Shown here piece after piece: positions 1 to 5,020 of a stretch of 5,020 bases of DNA. Under the pieces are notes generated by a model. The model saw only the letters and a program-made list of their open reading frames with translations. It was not told where the DNA came from and did not search any database. The stretch's first letter is position 1. Every line of letters starts with the position of its first letter. The DNA is taken from NCBI GenBank assembly GCA_001766965.1, contig MEKM01000135.1, forward strand, positions 2,406-7,425, given 5' to 3'. This DNA is from Acidobacteria bacterium RIFCSPHIGHO2_01_FULL_67_28 (lineage in GTDB: Bacteria > Acidobacteriota > Terriglobia > Acidiferrales > 2-02-FULL-67-57). A program made the position numbers and the translations under genes.

Positions 1-568
1 GGACTGATTCCACTTTCGGCGGCGGCCGGAAGGCGCCCCGGGGAATCGCCAGCAGGATTTCCGGTGTGGTGTAGAACTGCGCGAGCACGGAGAGATAGCC
101 GTAGTCGCGGCTGCCCGGGCGCGCCGCCAGCCGCTCGGCGACTTCTCGTTGCACAACGATGTGGATGTCGGCGATGAGTTCGATCGAGGCGAAGAGGTGT
201 TGCAGGATGGGCGAGGTGATGTAGTAGGGCAGGTTGCCGTAGACGCGCCAGCGCGCGACCCCCGCCTCGCGCGCCAGCGTGTCGAGGCGCGTTTCGAGGA
301 TGTCGGACTCGACCACACGCGCCCGCGGGAAGCCGGCCAGCTGCGCGCGCAGCGCGGCGACGAGTTTCGGGTCGCGTTCCACGGCGACCACGGCGGCTCC
401 CGTCTCCGCCAGCCCCGCGGTCATCTCGCCGTGCCCGGCGCCGATCTCGAGCCACGAGTCTTCGGTGTGGCAGACGAGCGCCTCCAGGATGCGTCCCGCA
501 ATGCGGGAGTCGGCCAGGAAATGCTGCCCGAGCGGCGGGCGCGGGCGGCGGCTTGGGCGGTGTTTCAT
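1..568 (-). CDS. rsmA: 16S rRNA (adenine(1518)-N(6)/adenine(1519)-N(6))-dimethyltransferase RsmA/KsgA, C-terminus cut by window edge
   Basis: RsmA transfers four methyl groups from S-adenosylmethionine to two adjacent adenosines in the 3'-terminal hairpin of 16S rRNA, a late step in 30S subunit assembly. Reading the minus strand from the ATG at 568-566 gives 189 uninterrupted codons to the window edge; the family is usually about 260-290 residues, so roughly the last third is missing. Visible motifs in order: LGQHFL (residues 13-18), the SAM-binding motif LEIGAGHGEMT (40-50), an acidic ribose-binding position in VAVERD (61-66), SDIL (88-91), the catalytic NLPYY (112-116) followed by ITSPIL, VVQREVAERL (138-147), and the family signature GAFRPPPKV (178-186). 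An in-frame stop (578-580) lies just upstream, so ATG at 568 is the best start; an in-frame CTG at 574 is the only alternative. No strong ribosome binding site is seen. It is transcribed divergently from hrcA. The identification is secure. Confidence 0.96.
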   Translation of the reverse strand, partial: MKHRPSRRPRPPLGQHFLADSRIAGRILEALVCHTEDSWLEIGAGHGEMTAGLAETGAAVVAVERDPKLVAALRAQLAGFPRARVVESDILETRLDTLAREAGVARWRVYGNLPYYITSPILQHLFASIELIADIHIVVQREVAERLAARPGSRDYGYLSVLAQFYTTPEILLAIPRGAFRPPPKVESV

Positions 569-585
569 CGCCAGCCGCTATTCTA

Positions 586-655
586 GTGCCGTTCCAACTT
601 GTATGGCCGACCATCCGATCATCCCCAGGACAAGCCCCACCAGTTGGAACGGCAC
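586..655. repeat. Perfect 14-bp inverted repeat in the rsmA-hrcA intergenic region
   Basis: GTGCCGTTCCAACT at 586-599 is the exact reverse complement of AGTTGGAACGGCAC at 642-655, with 42 bases between. It lies upstream of the rsmA start and just ahead of the hrcA promoter. Transcribed toward rsmA it would form a long-looped stem in the leader; as DNA it could be a spaced binding site or the ends of a very small insertion. No flanking target duplication is visible. Its function is unknown. Confidence 0.7.
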
Positions 656-676
656 GAGCGGGTTTTGCGCGCTCGC

Positions 677-705
677 TTGACGCCCTTCGGAGGGCTGGCT
701 AGAAT
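677..705 (+). promoter_or_regulatory. Sigma70-type promoter of the hrcA-grpE-dnaJ operon
   Basis: TTGACG (677-682) and TAGAAT (700-705) each match the housekeeping consensus in five of six positions and are separated by exactly 17 bases. Transcription would start near 711-713, leaving a leader of only about 23 nt before the hrcA ATG at 735. The AAGGAGAGG at 709-717 would then straddle the transcript start and sit too far from the ATG to be the main ribosome binding site; the weaker AGGG at 726-729 is better placed. No sigma32-like or CIRCE sequence is seen here. Confidence 0.75.
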
Positions 706-721
706 CCCAAGGAGAGGATTC
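682..721. promoter_or_regulatory. Two dyads overlapping the hrcA promoter, possible operators
   Basis: GCCCT (682-686) and AGGGC (691-695) form a 5-bp dyad around TCGG, lying almost entirely in the spacer between the -35 and -10 boxes. A second dyad, GAATCC (702-707) and GGATTC (716-721) separated by 8 bases, covers the end of the -10 box and the expected start point. Both positions suit repressor binding. Neither resembles the CIRCE sequence TTAGCACTC-N9-GAGTGCTAA. An operator role is inferred from position only; such short dyads can occur by chance in GC-rich DNA. Confidence 0.35.
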
Positions 722-734
722 AGTCAGGGCCACG

Positions 735-1769
735 ATGCGAGTCGAACCGCTCGAAGAGCGCAAGGCGCAGATTCTGGCGGCGGTGGTGCGCGCCCACATC
801 ACGACCGGCGCCCCCGTGTCCTCCTCCAGCGTGGCCGATGATTTTGCCGAGCCCCTGTCGTCGGCCACCGTGCGCCACGTGATGGCGACTCTCGAAGAGG
901 CCGGGTACCTGCACCAGCCGCACACCTCCGCCGGGCGCGTCCCCACCGCGCGCGCCTACGAGTTCTACGCCCGGGAAGTGGCCGCCAAGGCGCGCCTGCG
1001 CCCGGCTGACCAGAAGCGCATCAACCGCAGCCTGGCCGCCGGCCGGGCCGACGCCGAGCAGTTGCTCGGCCGCGTGCCGCACGTGCTCGCCGAGCTTCTG
1101 CACGGCGTGGGCATGGTGCTGATTCCGCCGCTGGCCGGGACCGTGCTCGGCCAGATCCGCTTCGTGCTCTTGGACGACCGCCGGCTGCTGACCGTGGTGG
1201 TCACGCGCGACGGCCGCGTCACCGACAAGGTCATCCGCCCCCGCGAGCGTTTCCGGGCGGACGAGCTCGATCGCATGAGCGCCTTCTTGAACGAGAACTT
1301 CCGCGGCTGGGCCCTGGGCGCCATCCGCGCCGAGCTGGAGCGCCGGGTGGCGGCCGAGCGCAGCCAGTTTCTCCGCCAGGCGGCGGCGCTTTGCCGGGAG
1401 AGCCTCGACCTGGCGCAGGGAAGCGCTCTGCAACTGGAAGGGGTCTCGCACCTGGTCGAGCAGATGGAGGCGGCCCACCCGGAGGCCCTGGGCGCGCTCG
1501 TACAGGCGTTGGAAGAAAAAGAGCGGCTGGCGCGGCTGCTGCGCGACTGCCTGGAAAGCCCCGGCGCCTCCCCCCGCATTCAAATCGGCCTGGAGCAGGT
1601 GACTCCGGCGATGAAAGATTTCGCCCTCATCGGCGCCCCGTACGGCCGCGCCGGCAGCCGGGCCGGTTCGCTCGGCCTGCTCGGGCCCACGCGGATGGAC
1701 TACGCCCGCGCCATCACCGCCGTCACCTACGTGGCCGCGCTCTTCGACCGCCTGCTGGCGGAGAACTGA
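735..1769 (+). CDS. hrcA: Heat-inducible transcription repressor HrcA
   Basis: HrcA is a dimeric DNA-binding repressor that classically binds the CIRCE operator ahead of groESL and dnaK operons, with its active form depending on GroEL. The 344-residue product has the usual family length. Residues 1-75 are the winged-helix DNA-binding domain, with SSATVRHVM (42-50), LEEAGYL (53-59) and the hallmark QPHTSAGRVPT (61-71). The middle is the GAF-like domain, including the IRFVLLDDRRLLTVVVTRDG region. The C-terminus carries the family block from IGAPYG (299-304) to GLLGPTRMDY (314-323), followed by a helix ending in LFDRLLAEN. The start is the first ATG after a good promoter, with a weak AGGG upstream. 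It is the first gene of an operon with grpE and dnaJ. Oddity: no CIRCE element is visible ahead of the gene, although most hrcA operons of this type are autoregulated through one. Confidence 0.96.
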   Translation: MRVEPLEERKAQILAAVVRAHITTGAPVSSSSVADDFAEPLSSATVRHVMATLEEAGYLHQPHTSAGRVPTARAYEFYAREVAAKARLRPADQKRINRSLAAGRADAEQLLGRVPHVLAELLHGVGMVLIPPLAGTVLGQIRFVLLDDRRLLTVVVTRDGRVTDKVIRPRERFRADELDRMSAFLNENFRGWALGAIRAELERRVAAERSQFLRQAAALCRESLDLAQGSALQLEGVSHLVEQMEAAHPEALGALVQALEEKERLARLLRDCLESPGASPRIQIGLEQVTPAMKDFALIGAPYGRAGSRAGSLGLLGPTRMDYARAITAVTYVAALFDRLLAEN

Positions 1770-1780
1770 CCCGCGTCCCG

Positions 1781-2344
1781 ATGGAAAAGAAACCCACCCC
1801 GGCCCCGGACCTCGAGGCGGCTGTGCCCGCCGCGGCCGAAGGCCCCTCGGCTGAAGAGCAGATGAAGAAGCTCGAGGAGGAGAAGAAGGCCCTCTTCGAC
1901 CAGCTCCTCCGCCGCCAGGCCGACTTCGAGAACTTCCGCAAGCGGATGGAGCGGGAGCAGCAGGAAGCGCGGCAGAACGCCGGGGCGGCGCTGGTGACGG
2001 CGCTGCTGCCGGTGCTCGACGGCTTCGAGCGGGCGTTGGCCCATCCCGGGGCGGACGAGGAGTACCGCAAGGGCATCGAGCTCATTTACAAGCAGCTCTA
2101 CGACGCGCTGGTGCGGGAAGGGCTGAAGCCGGTGACGGCGCTCGGGCAGACCTTTGACCCCTTCCTCCACCACGCCGTCGAGCGCGTCGAAACCAGCGAC
2201 CACAACGACCAGGAAGTGCTGGCCGAACTGCAGCGCGGCTACACCTTCCGCGAGCGCCTGCTGCGGCCGGCGCTGGTGCGGGTGGCGGTGGCCCCGGCGA
2301 CGCCCGGCGCGGGCGCGCCGCGGTCGGGCGAAGAAGAAGACTAG
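1781..2344 (+). CDS. grpE: Nucleotide-exchange factor GrpE, co-chaperone of DnaK
   Basis: GrpE is a cytoplasmic homodimer that releases ADP from DnaK, resetting the Hsp70 cycle, and can act as a thermosensor. The product is 187 residues, normal for the family. An Ala/Pro/Glu-rich disordered leader (1-24) is followed by a charged coiled coil (about 25-65) containing the signature RRQADFENFRKR (44-55). Then come the helical LLPVLDGFERAL (75-86) and the C-terminal beta domain with GQTFDPFLHHAVE (122-134) and GYTFRERLLRPALVRVA (153-169). The tail ends in an acidic EEED. The reading frame is open far upstream inside hrcA, but ATG 1781 is chosen because family similarity begins there and it follows the hrcA stop by 11 nt. 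No strong Shine-Dalgarno is seen; the nearest purine stretch (GGCGGAGAA, 1757-1765) is about 15 nt away, so translation may be coupled to hrcA. Confidence 0.95.
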   Translation: MEKKPTPAPDLEAAVPAAAEGPSAEEQMKKLEEEKKALFDQLLRRQADFENFRKRMEREQQEARQNAGAALVTALLPVLDGFERALAHPGADEEYRKGIELIYKQLYDALVREGLKPVTALGQTFDPFLHHAVERVETSDHNDQEVLAELQRGYTFRERLLRPALVRVAVAPATPGAGAPRSGEEED

Positions 2345-2350
2345 GCGGCC

Positions 2351-3487
2351 ATGCCCCGCGGAAAAAACAAGCGCGACTACTACGAGGTGCTGGGCGTTCC
2401 CCGCGGCGTCTCGGACGAAGAGGTCAAGAAGGCCTACCGCCGCGCCGCCCTCCAGTGGCATCCCGACCGCAACCCGGGCAACAAGGAAGAGGCCGAGGAG
2501 CGCTTCAAGGAAGTTACCGAAGCCTACAGCGTCCTGATTGACGCGCAGAAGCGCGCTGCCTACGACCGCTTCGGTCACGCCGGGCTGGGCCCGCAGCCCT
2601 TCGCCGGCTTCGACGAATCCATCTTCGCCGACTTCAGCGACATCTTTGGCGACATCTTCAGCTTCGAAGATTTGTTCGGATTGGGCGGCGGCCGCCGCCG
2701 CTCGCGCGTCCGCCGCGGGCGCGACCTGCGCTACGACCTGACCTTGAGCTTCCAGGAAGCCGCCCGCGGACTCGCCACCAAGATCAAGATCCCCCGGCAT
2801 GAAACCTGCCCGGAGTGCAAGGGCAGCGGCGCCCGCAAGGGCACCGGGGCCACGACCTGCACCGCTTGCCAGGGCCGCGGGCAGGTTCGCTACCAACAGG
2901 GCTTCTTCGCCATCTCCCGCACGTGCCCGCAGTGCCAGGGGGTGGGGCAAGTCGTCCGCAACCCCTGCCCGGACTGCCGGGGCGAGGGCGTGGTGGCGCG
3001 CGAGCGCACGCTCGAGATCAAGATTCCGCCGGGCGTGGACTCGGGCACGCGGCTGCGCATCGGCGGGGAAGGCGAGGGGGGCGCGAACGGCGGCCCGCCG
3101 GGCGACCTCTACGTCGTGCTCCAGGTGGCGGAGCACGACTTCTTCGAGCGCCGCGAGTCGAACCTCTACTGCTCCATCCCGGTCAGCTTCCCGCAAGCGG
3201 CGCTGGGCACCGAAATCCGCGTGCCCACACTCGACGGCGACACCGGCTTGAAAATCCCTGCCGGCACGCAGAGCGGCACCATCTTCCGCCTGCACGGCCA
3301 GGGCTTCCCGAATCTCAACGGCGGCGGGCGCGGCGACCTCTTTGTCGAAGTGCGCGTCGAGACTCCGAAGAAGCTCACCCGCGAACAGAAGCGCCTGGTC
3401 GAGCAGTTGGCCGAGACCCTGCCCGCCGAAAACCGTCCGGCCGCCAAGTCCAGCCTCTTCGACCGCGTCAAAGACATCTTCGGCTAG
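2351..3487 (+). CDS. dnaJ: Molecular chaperone DnaJ (type I Hsp40)
   Basis: DnaJ binds unfolded proteins, delivers them to DnaK and stimulates DnaK ATPase activity. The 378-residue product has the complete type I architecture. The J domain (about 8-75) contains DYYEVLGV (9-16) and the essential HPD tripeptide (37-39), and ends in YDRFGH. A short linker (about 76-122) is rich in Phe, Gly and Asp and carries repeated DIF motifs (97-103). The zinc domain has four CxxCxGxG motifs with cysteines at 153/156, 170/173, 192/195 and 206/209, all intact. C-terminal substrate-binding domains follow, with PPGVDSGTRLRI and GDLYVVLQV. The end, SLFDRVKDIFG, resembles other DnaJ tails. ATG 2351 lies 6 nt after the grpE stop; the purine-rich end of grpE may serve as its ribosome binding site. 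dnaK is not found between grpE and dnaJ, so DnaK must be encoded elsewhere. Confidence 0.97.
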   Translation: MPRGKNKRDYYEVLGVPRGVSDEEVKKAYRRAALQWHPDRNPGNKEEAEERFKEVTEAYSVLIDAQKRAAYDRFGHAGLGPQPFAGFDESIFADFSDIFGDIFSFEDLFGLGGGRRRSRVRRGRDLRYDLTLSFQEAARGLATKIKIPRHETCPECKGSGARKGTGATTCTACQGRGQVRYQQGFFAISRTCPQCQGVGQVVRNPCPDCRGEGVVARERTLEIKIPPGVDSGTRLRIGGEGEGGANGGPPGDLYVVLQVAEHDFFERRESNLYCSIPVSFPQAALGTEIRVPTLDGDTGLKIPAGTQSGTIFRLHGQGFPNLNGGGRGDLFVEVRVETPKKLTREQKRLVEQLAETLPAENRPAAKSSLFDRVKDIFG

Positions 3488-3503
3488 GGAGAATCAAGTT
3501 CAG

Positions 3504-3525
3504 CCCGGCGGCTTCCGCCGCCGGG
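3504..3525 (+). terminator. Strong GC hairpin after dnaJ, likely transcription end
   Basis: CCCGGCGGC (3504-3512) pairs perfectly with GCCGCCGGG (3517-3525) around a TTCC loop, 16 nt past the dnaJ stop. A 9-bp GC-only stem at this position suits the end of the hrcA-grpE-dnaJ transcript. No T-run follows, so it is not a classical intrinsic terminator; it could instead stabilise the 3' end or belong to the adjacent repeat element. Confidence 0.5.
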
Positions 3526-3526
3526 A

Positions 3527-3595
3527 GACAGACACGAATGTCTGTCCCACTAAGTCCCTCTCACTTCACCAGTGGGGCGGACATTCTTGTCTGCC
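3527..3595. repeat. Two-armed extragenic palindrome (GGCGGACATTCTTGTC type)
   Basis: Two 25-base arms, 3527-3551 and 3571-3595, are reverse complements of each other at 21 of 25 positions, with a 19-base spacer. Each arm also folds on itself: GACAGACA/TGTCTGTC around CGAA (3527-3546), and GGCGGACA/TGTCTGCC around TTCT (3576-3595, with one G-T pair). The region can therefore form either one long hairpin or two small ones. The sequence resembles dispersed intergenic repeats that I recall from acidobacterial genomes; this recollection was not checked by a search. Confidence 0.75.
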
Positions 3596-3647
3596 AGCCT
3601 CTTCTTCCGCCCAACCCAGCGGCCGCCGGTGCTGAGAGCCTGTGATT

Positions 3648-3668
3648 CCCACGGCAGAAGCCCGTGGG
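3648..3668. repeat. CCCACGG/CCGTGGG extragenic palindrome
   Basis: CCCACGG (3648-3654) pairs perfectly with CCGTGGG (3662-3668) around a 7-base loop. The surrounding bases, GATTCCCACGG then AAGCCCGTGGGCTGAA, resemble a second class of short dispersed palindrome seen in intergenic regions of Acidobacteriota-like genomes, from memory. It lies just upstream of the promoter of the next gene. Confidence 0.6.
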
Positions 3669-3680
3669 CTGAACAATTCC

Positions 3681-3709
3681 TTGCTTTGCGCCTTTTCTTT
3701 CAGGATAAT
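3681..3709 (+). promoter_or_regulatory. Probable sigma70-type promoter for the 3731 gene
   Basis: TTGCTT (3681-3686) and GATAAT (3704-3709) are separated by 17 bases. The -10 matches consensus in five of six positions; the -35 keeps the TTG. The stretch is more AT-rich than its surroundings and lies 21 bases before the ATG at 3731, giving a leader of about 15 nt. Confidence 0.55.
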
Positions 3710-3730
3710 CCGCAGGCGTTGACCGCTGCC

Positions 3731-4588
3731 ATGCGCAAGCTGCTCCCCATTCTCTTGCTGCTGGGTTTACCGCTCGCGGCTGCGGCGCAGGAGCGCCCGC
3801 TCACGACCCAGCCGGTCGAAACCGTCCCGCCGGGCGAGCTGTTGATGCAGCTCGGCTTCGAGTTCCTCCAGGACGCGCGCTTCCCGCTTTCGGGCCTGGA
3901 AGGCGACTTGAGCCGCATCGGCGTGCTCGACGTGCACATGGGCGTGAGCCGGGCGGTGGAATTGCAAATCCAGGGCACCATCCGGCAGTTCCTGTCGGTA
4001 ACGAACCAGCAGGCGGCCTTCGTCACGCCCGGCTTGAGCCGCGGCGGCACTTCCACCTCCGACTTCGGCGACATCACCCTGGCCTCGAAGATCCACCTGC
4101 TGCGCGAGACCGACGACCGGCCGGCCATCGGCCTGCGCTTCGGCTTCGAGATGCCGAACACCAACGAAGGGCGCGGCATCGGGCTGAACACGACCAACAT
4201 CTTCGTCTCGCTGCTGGCGCAGAAGCACTACGGCAAGCTCAACGTCTTCGGGAACGCCGGACTCGGCATCCTGCAAGCGCCGGCGGGACTCTTCAGCCAG
4301 AACGACGTCATCCTCTACGGGCTGGGCGCCACCTACCCGGTGCACAAGCGGGTGACCGTGGTGGGGGAAGTCGCGGGCCGGCAGAGCACGCGCTCGACGC
4401 CGGTGACGAGCCCGCTCGTCGCCACCGGCAGCCGCTCGGAAGCGCGCCTGGGCTTCCAGGTCTTCGCCGGCGGCTTCCGCTGGGATTTCGCCGGGCTGGC
4501 CGGACTGACCCGGGACGACGCCAACAGCGGGTTCGTCTTTGGGGTCAGCAAGCAGGTGACGCTCTGGAAGGGCGAAGCCCCGCGCTAG
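3731..4588 (+). CDS. Secreted, predicted outer-membrane beta-barrel protein of unknown function
   Basis: The 285-residue product begins with a clear Sec signal peptide: MRK, a hydrophobic core LLPILLLLGLPLA, then AAAAQ with likely cleavage near residues 19-20. The mature part has many short alternating polar/hydrophobic segments separated by Gly/Asn/Asp-rich turns, as in an outer-membrane beta barrel: for example FGDITLASKIHLL (112-124), AIGLRFGFEMPNT (132-144), KLNVFGNAGLGIL (169-181), RVTVVGEVAGR (207-217) and a final strand SGFVFGVSKQVTLW (266-279). The GDITLASK...LRFGFEMP pattern recalls the MetA-pathway-of-phenol-degradation-like outer-membrane family (Pfam PF13557 type), but this is only a resemblance and no substrate can be assigned. 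The frame is open back to 3572, but that part is repeat sequence; ATG 3731 is chosen because the signal peptide starts there and a promoter precedes it. It appears monocistronic, since the next gene is convergent. No strong ribosome binding site is seen. Confidence 0.85.
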   Translation: MRKLLPILLLLGLPLAAAAQERPLTTQPVETVPPGELLMQLGFEFLQDARFPLSGLEGDLSRIGVLDVHMGVSRAVELQIQGTIRQFLSVTNQQAAFVTPGLSRGGTSTSDFGDITLASKIHLLRETDDRPAIGLRFGFEMPNTNEGRGIGLNTTNIFVSLLAQKHYGKLNVFGNAGLGILQAPAGLFSQNDVILYGLGATYPVHKRVTVVGEVAGRQSTRSTPVTSPLVATGSRSEARLGFQVFAGGFRWDFAGLAGLTRDDANSGFVFGVSKQVTLWKGEAPR

Positions 4589-4611
4589 TTCCTCGCAACT
4601 CCTCTTCTTGC

Positions 4612-4696
4612 TTGTCATTCTGAGCGAAGCGAAGAATCTCAATCGTAGCCAGCCGACACGTTTGAGATTCTTCGCCCTGCGGGCTCAGAATGACAA
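4612..4696. repeat. Long two-part inverted repeat of the GTCATTCTGAGCGAAG family
   Basis: The outer arms TTGTCATTCTGAG (4612-4624) and CTCAGAATGACAA (4684-4696) are perfectly complementary over 13 bases. The inner arms GCGAAGAATCTCAA (4629-4642) and TTGAGATTCTTCGC (4662-4675) match perfectly over 14 bases. They are separated by an asymmetric internal loop (CGAA on one side, CCTGCGGG on the other), and the apical loop is 19 bases. The TCATTCTGAGCGAAGCGAAG core is, from memory, a very common dispersed intergenic repeat in acidobacterial and some other genomes. It lies between convergent genes, where it could act as a two-way transcription end or RNA-stabilising hairpin; no long T-run is present. 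Confidence 0.85.
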
Positions 4697-4701
4697 AGGC
4701 A

Positions 4702-4714
4702 GGGCGCTTCGCCC
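4702..4714 (-). terminator. Weak hairpin just past the glycosyltransferase stop
   Basis: On the minus strand, GGGCG-AAG-CGCCC (4714-4702) follows the glycosyltransferase stop codon by one base and is followed by TGCCTTTGTC. The stem is only 5 bp and the T-tract is poor, so it is at best a weak terminator; the larger inverted repeat just beyond may matter more. Confidence 0.25.
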
Positions 4715-4715
4715 C

Positions 4716-5020
4716 CTAGCTCGCCAGGCGCAGGCGGAGAACGGTCCAGAGGATTTTGATCCCCGCCCGCAACGAGCCGCTCACGGTTCCGGAAATCTTC
4801 GACTGGCCGAGGCGCGGCCGGTAAGAAACCGGCACCTCGCGCACCCGCAGCCCGCGCCGCACGGCTTTCACCTGCATCTCGGCCGTCCAGCCGAAGTTGG
4901 TGTCGCGCATCGCGAGCTGCGCCAAACTCGCGCGGCGGATGGCGCGGAAGGGCCCGAGGTCGGTGTAGCGGAAGCCGAAAAGCAGCCGGATGAGCCCGAC
5001 CACCAGGCGGTTCCCCCAGC
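4716..5020 (-). CDS. Glycosyltransferase family 2 (DPM1-like), C-terminal part; N-terminus outside window
   Basis: The minus strand is open from the window edge to a TAG at 4718-4716, giving 100 visible residues. These match the C-terminal half of the dolichyl-phosphate-mannose-synthase-like GT2 glycosyltransferases, which move a sugar from a nucleotide donor to a lipid or other acceptor at the cytoplasmic face of the membrane. Visible landmarks in order are WGNRLV, YTDLGPFRAIRR, FGWTAEMQVKAVRRGLRVREVPVSY (the EMQ lies in the acceptor/catalytic region), and RPRLGQSKISGTVSGS, followed by the amphipathic AGIKILWTVLRLRLAS end. The nucleotide-binding N-terminal half and its DXD motif lie past the window. 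A GTG at 5003 could be read as a start, but family similarity (WGNRL) continues upstream of it, so the gene is cut rather than short. The donor and acceptor cannot be told from this part. Confidence 0.9.
   Translation of the reverse strand, partial: WGNRLVVGLIRLLFGFRYTDLGPFRAIRRASLAQLAMRDTNFGWTAEMQVKAVRRGLRVREVPVSYRPRLGQSKISGTVSGSLRAGIKILWTVLRLRLAS

Noticed and set aside
149..680. Plus-strand open frames across 149-586 and 279-680
   Set aside because: They lie antisense to the well-supported rsmA reading frame, are Arg/Ala-rich and show no recognisable family.
709..717. AAGGAGAGG as the hrcA ribosome binding site
   Set aside because: It ends 17 bases before the ATG, has no in-frame nearer start, and overlaps the expected transcription start; AGGG at 726-729 is better placed.
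720..3295. Long minus-strand open frames (720-1583, 965-1579, 1727-3295)
   Set aside because: They are antisense shadows of hrcA, grpE and dnaJ, a usual effect of GC-rich codon usage; the plus-strand products are unmistakable.
3527..3595. CRISPR-like or tandem repeat array
   Set aside because: Only two arms in inverted orientation are present, with no regular spacers.
2799..3645. Alternative plus-frame open frames over and past the end of dnaJ
   Set aside because: They are out of frame with dnaJ, Arg/Ala/Pro-rich, and run into the intergenic palindromes.
3572..3730. N-terminal extension of the outer-membrane gene back to 3572
   Set aside because: The extra residues (MGRTFLSASLFF...) are translated repeat sequence; the signal peptide and promoter place the start at 3731.
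3767..4642. Minus-strand 291-residue open frame opposite the outer-membrane gene
   Set aside because: Its composition is that of an antisense shadow, its start lies in the repeat at 4612-4696, and no family motifs are seen.

Overview
The window is about 5 kb of GC-rich bacterial chromosome with tightly packed housekeeping genes. Three features suggest, but do not prove, an Acidobacteriota-like organism: high GC with strongly GC-biased third codon positions, a dnaK-less hrcA-grpE-dnaJ cluster, and intergenic palindromes of the kinds I recall from acidobacterial genomes (GTCATTCTGAGCGAAG type, GGCGGACATTCTTGTC type, CCCACGG...CCGTGGG type). No mobile element, CRISPR array, tRNA or rRNA was recognised.

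Layout. Positions 1-568 (minus) hold the first 189 codons of rsmA (ksgA), the 16S rRNA dimethyladenosine transferase; its C-terminus lies outside the window. Positions 569-734 are a divergent intergenic region with a strong sigma70-type promoter reading toward hrcA, several dyads and a perfect 14-bp inverted repeat. Positions 735-3487 (plus) form a compact operon: hrcA (heat-shock repressor), grpE (DnaK nucleotide-exchange factor) and dnaJ (type I J-protein). Gaps are 11 and 6 nt, and dnaK is not between grpE and dnaJ. Positions 3488-3730 hold a strong hairpin after dnaJ, two repeat-type palindromes and a probable promoter. Positions 3731-4588 (plus) encode a secreted, probably outer-membrane beta-barrel protein of unknown function. 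Positions 4589-4715 hold a long two-part inverted repeat between convergent genes. Positions 4716-5020 (minus) are the C-terminal 100 codons of a family 2 glycosyltransferase whose N-terminus lies outside the window.

HrcA would repress chaperone genes, while GrpE and DnaJ serve a DnaK encoded elsewhere. No consensus CIRCE operator is visible ahead of hrcA. The operon may therefore not be autoregulated in the usual way, or may use a different operator such as the dyads inside its promoter. The other genes look like unrelated neighbours. I see no convincing novel multigene system; the most interesting material is the intergenic palindromes and the non-canonical control region of the hrcA operon.
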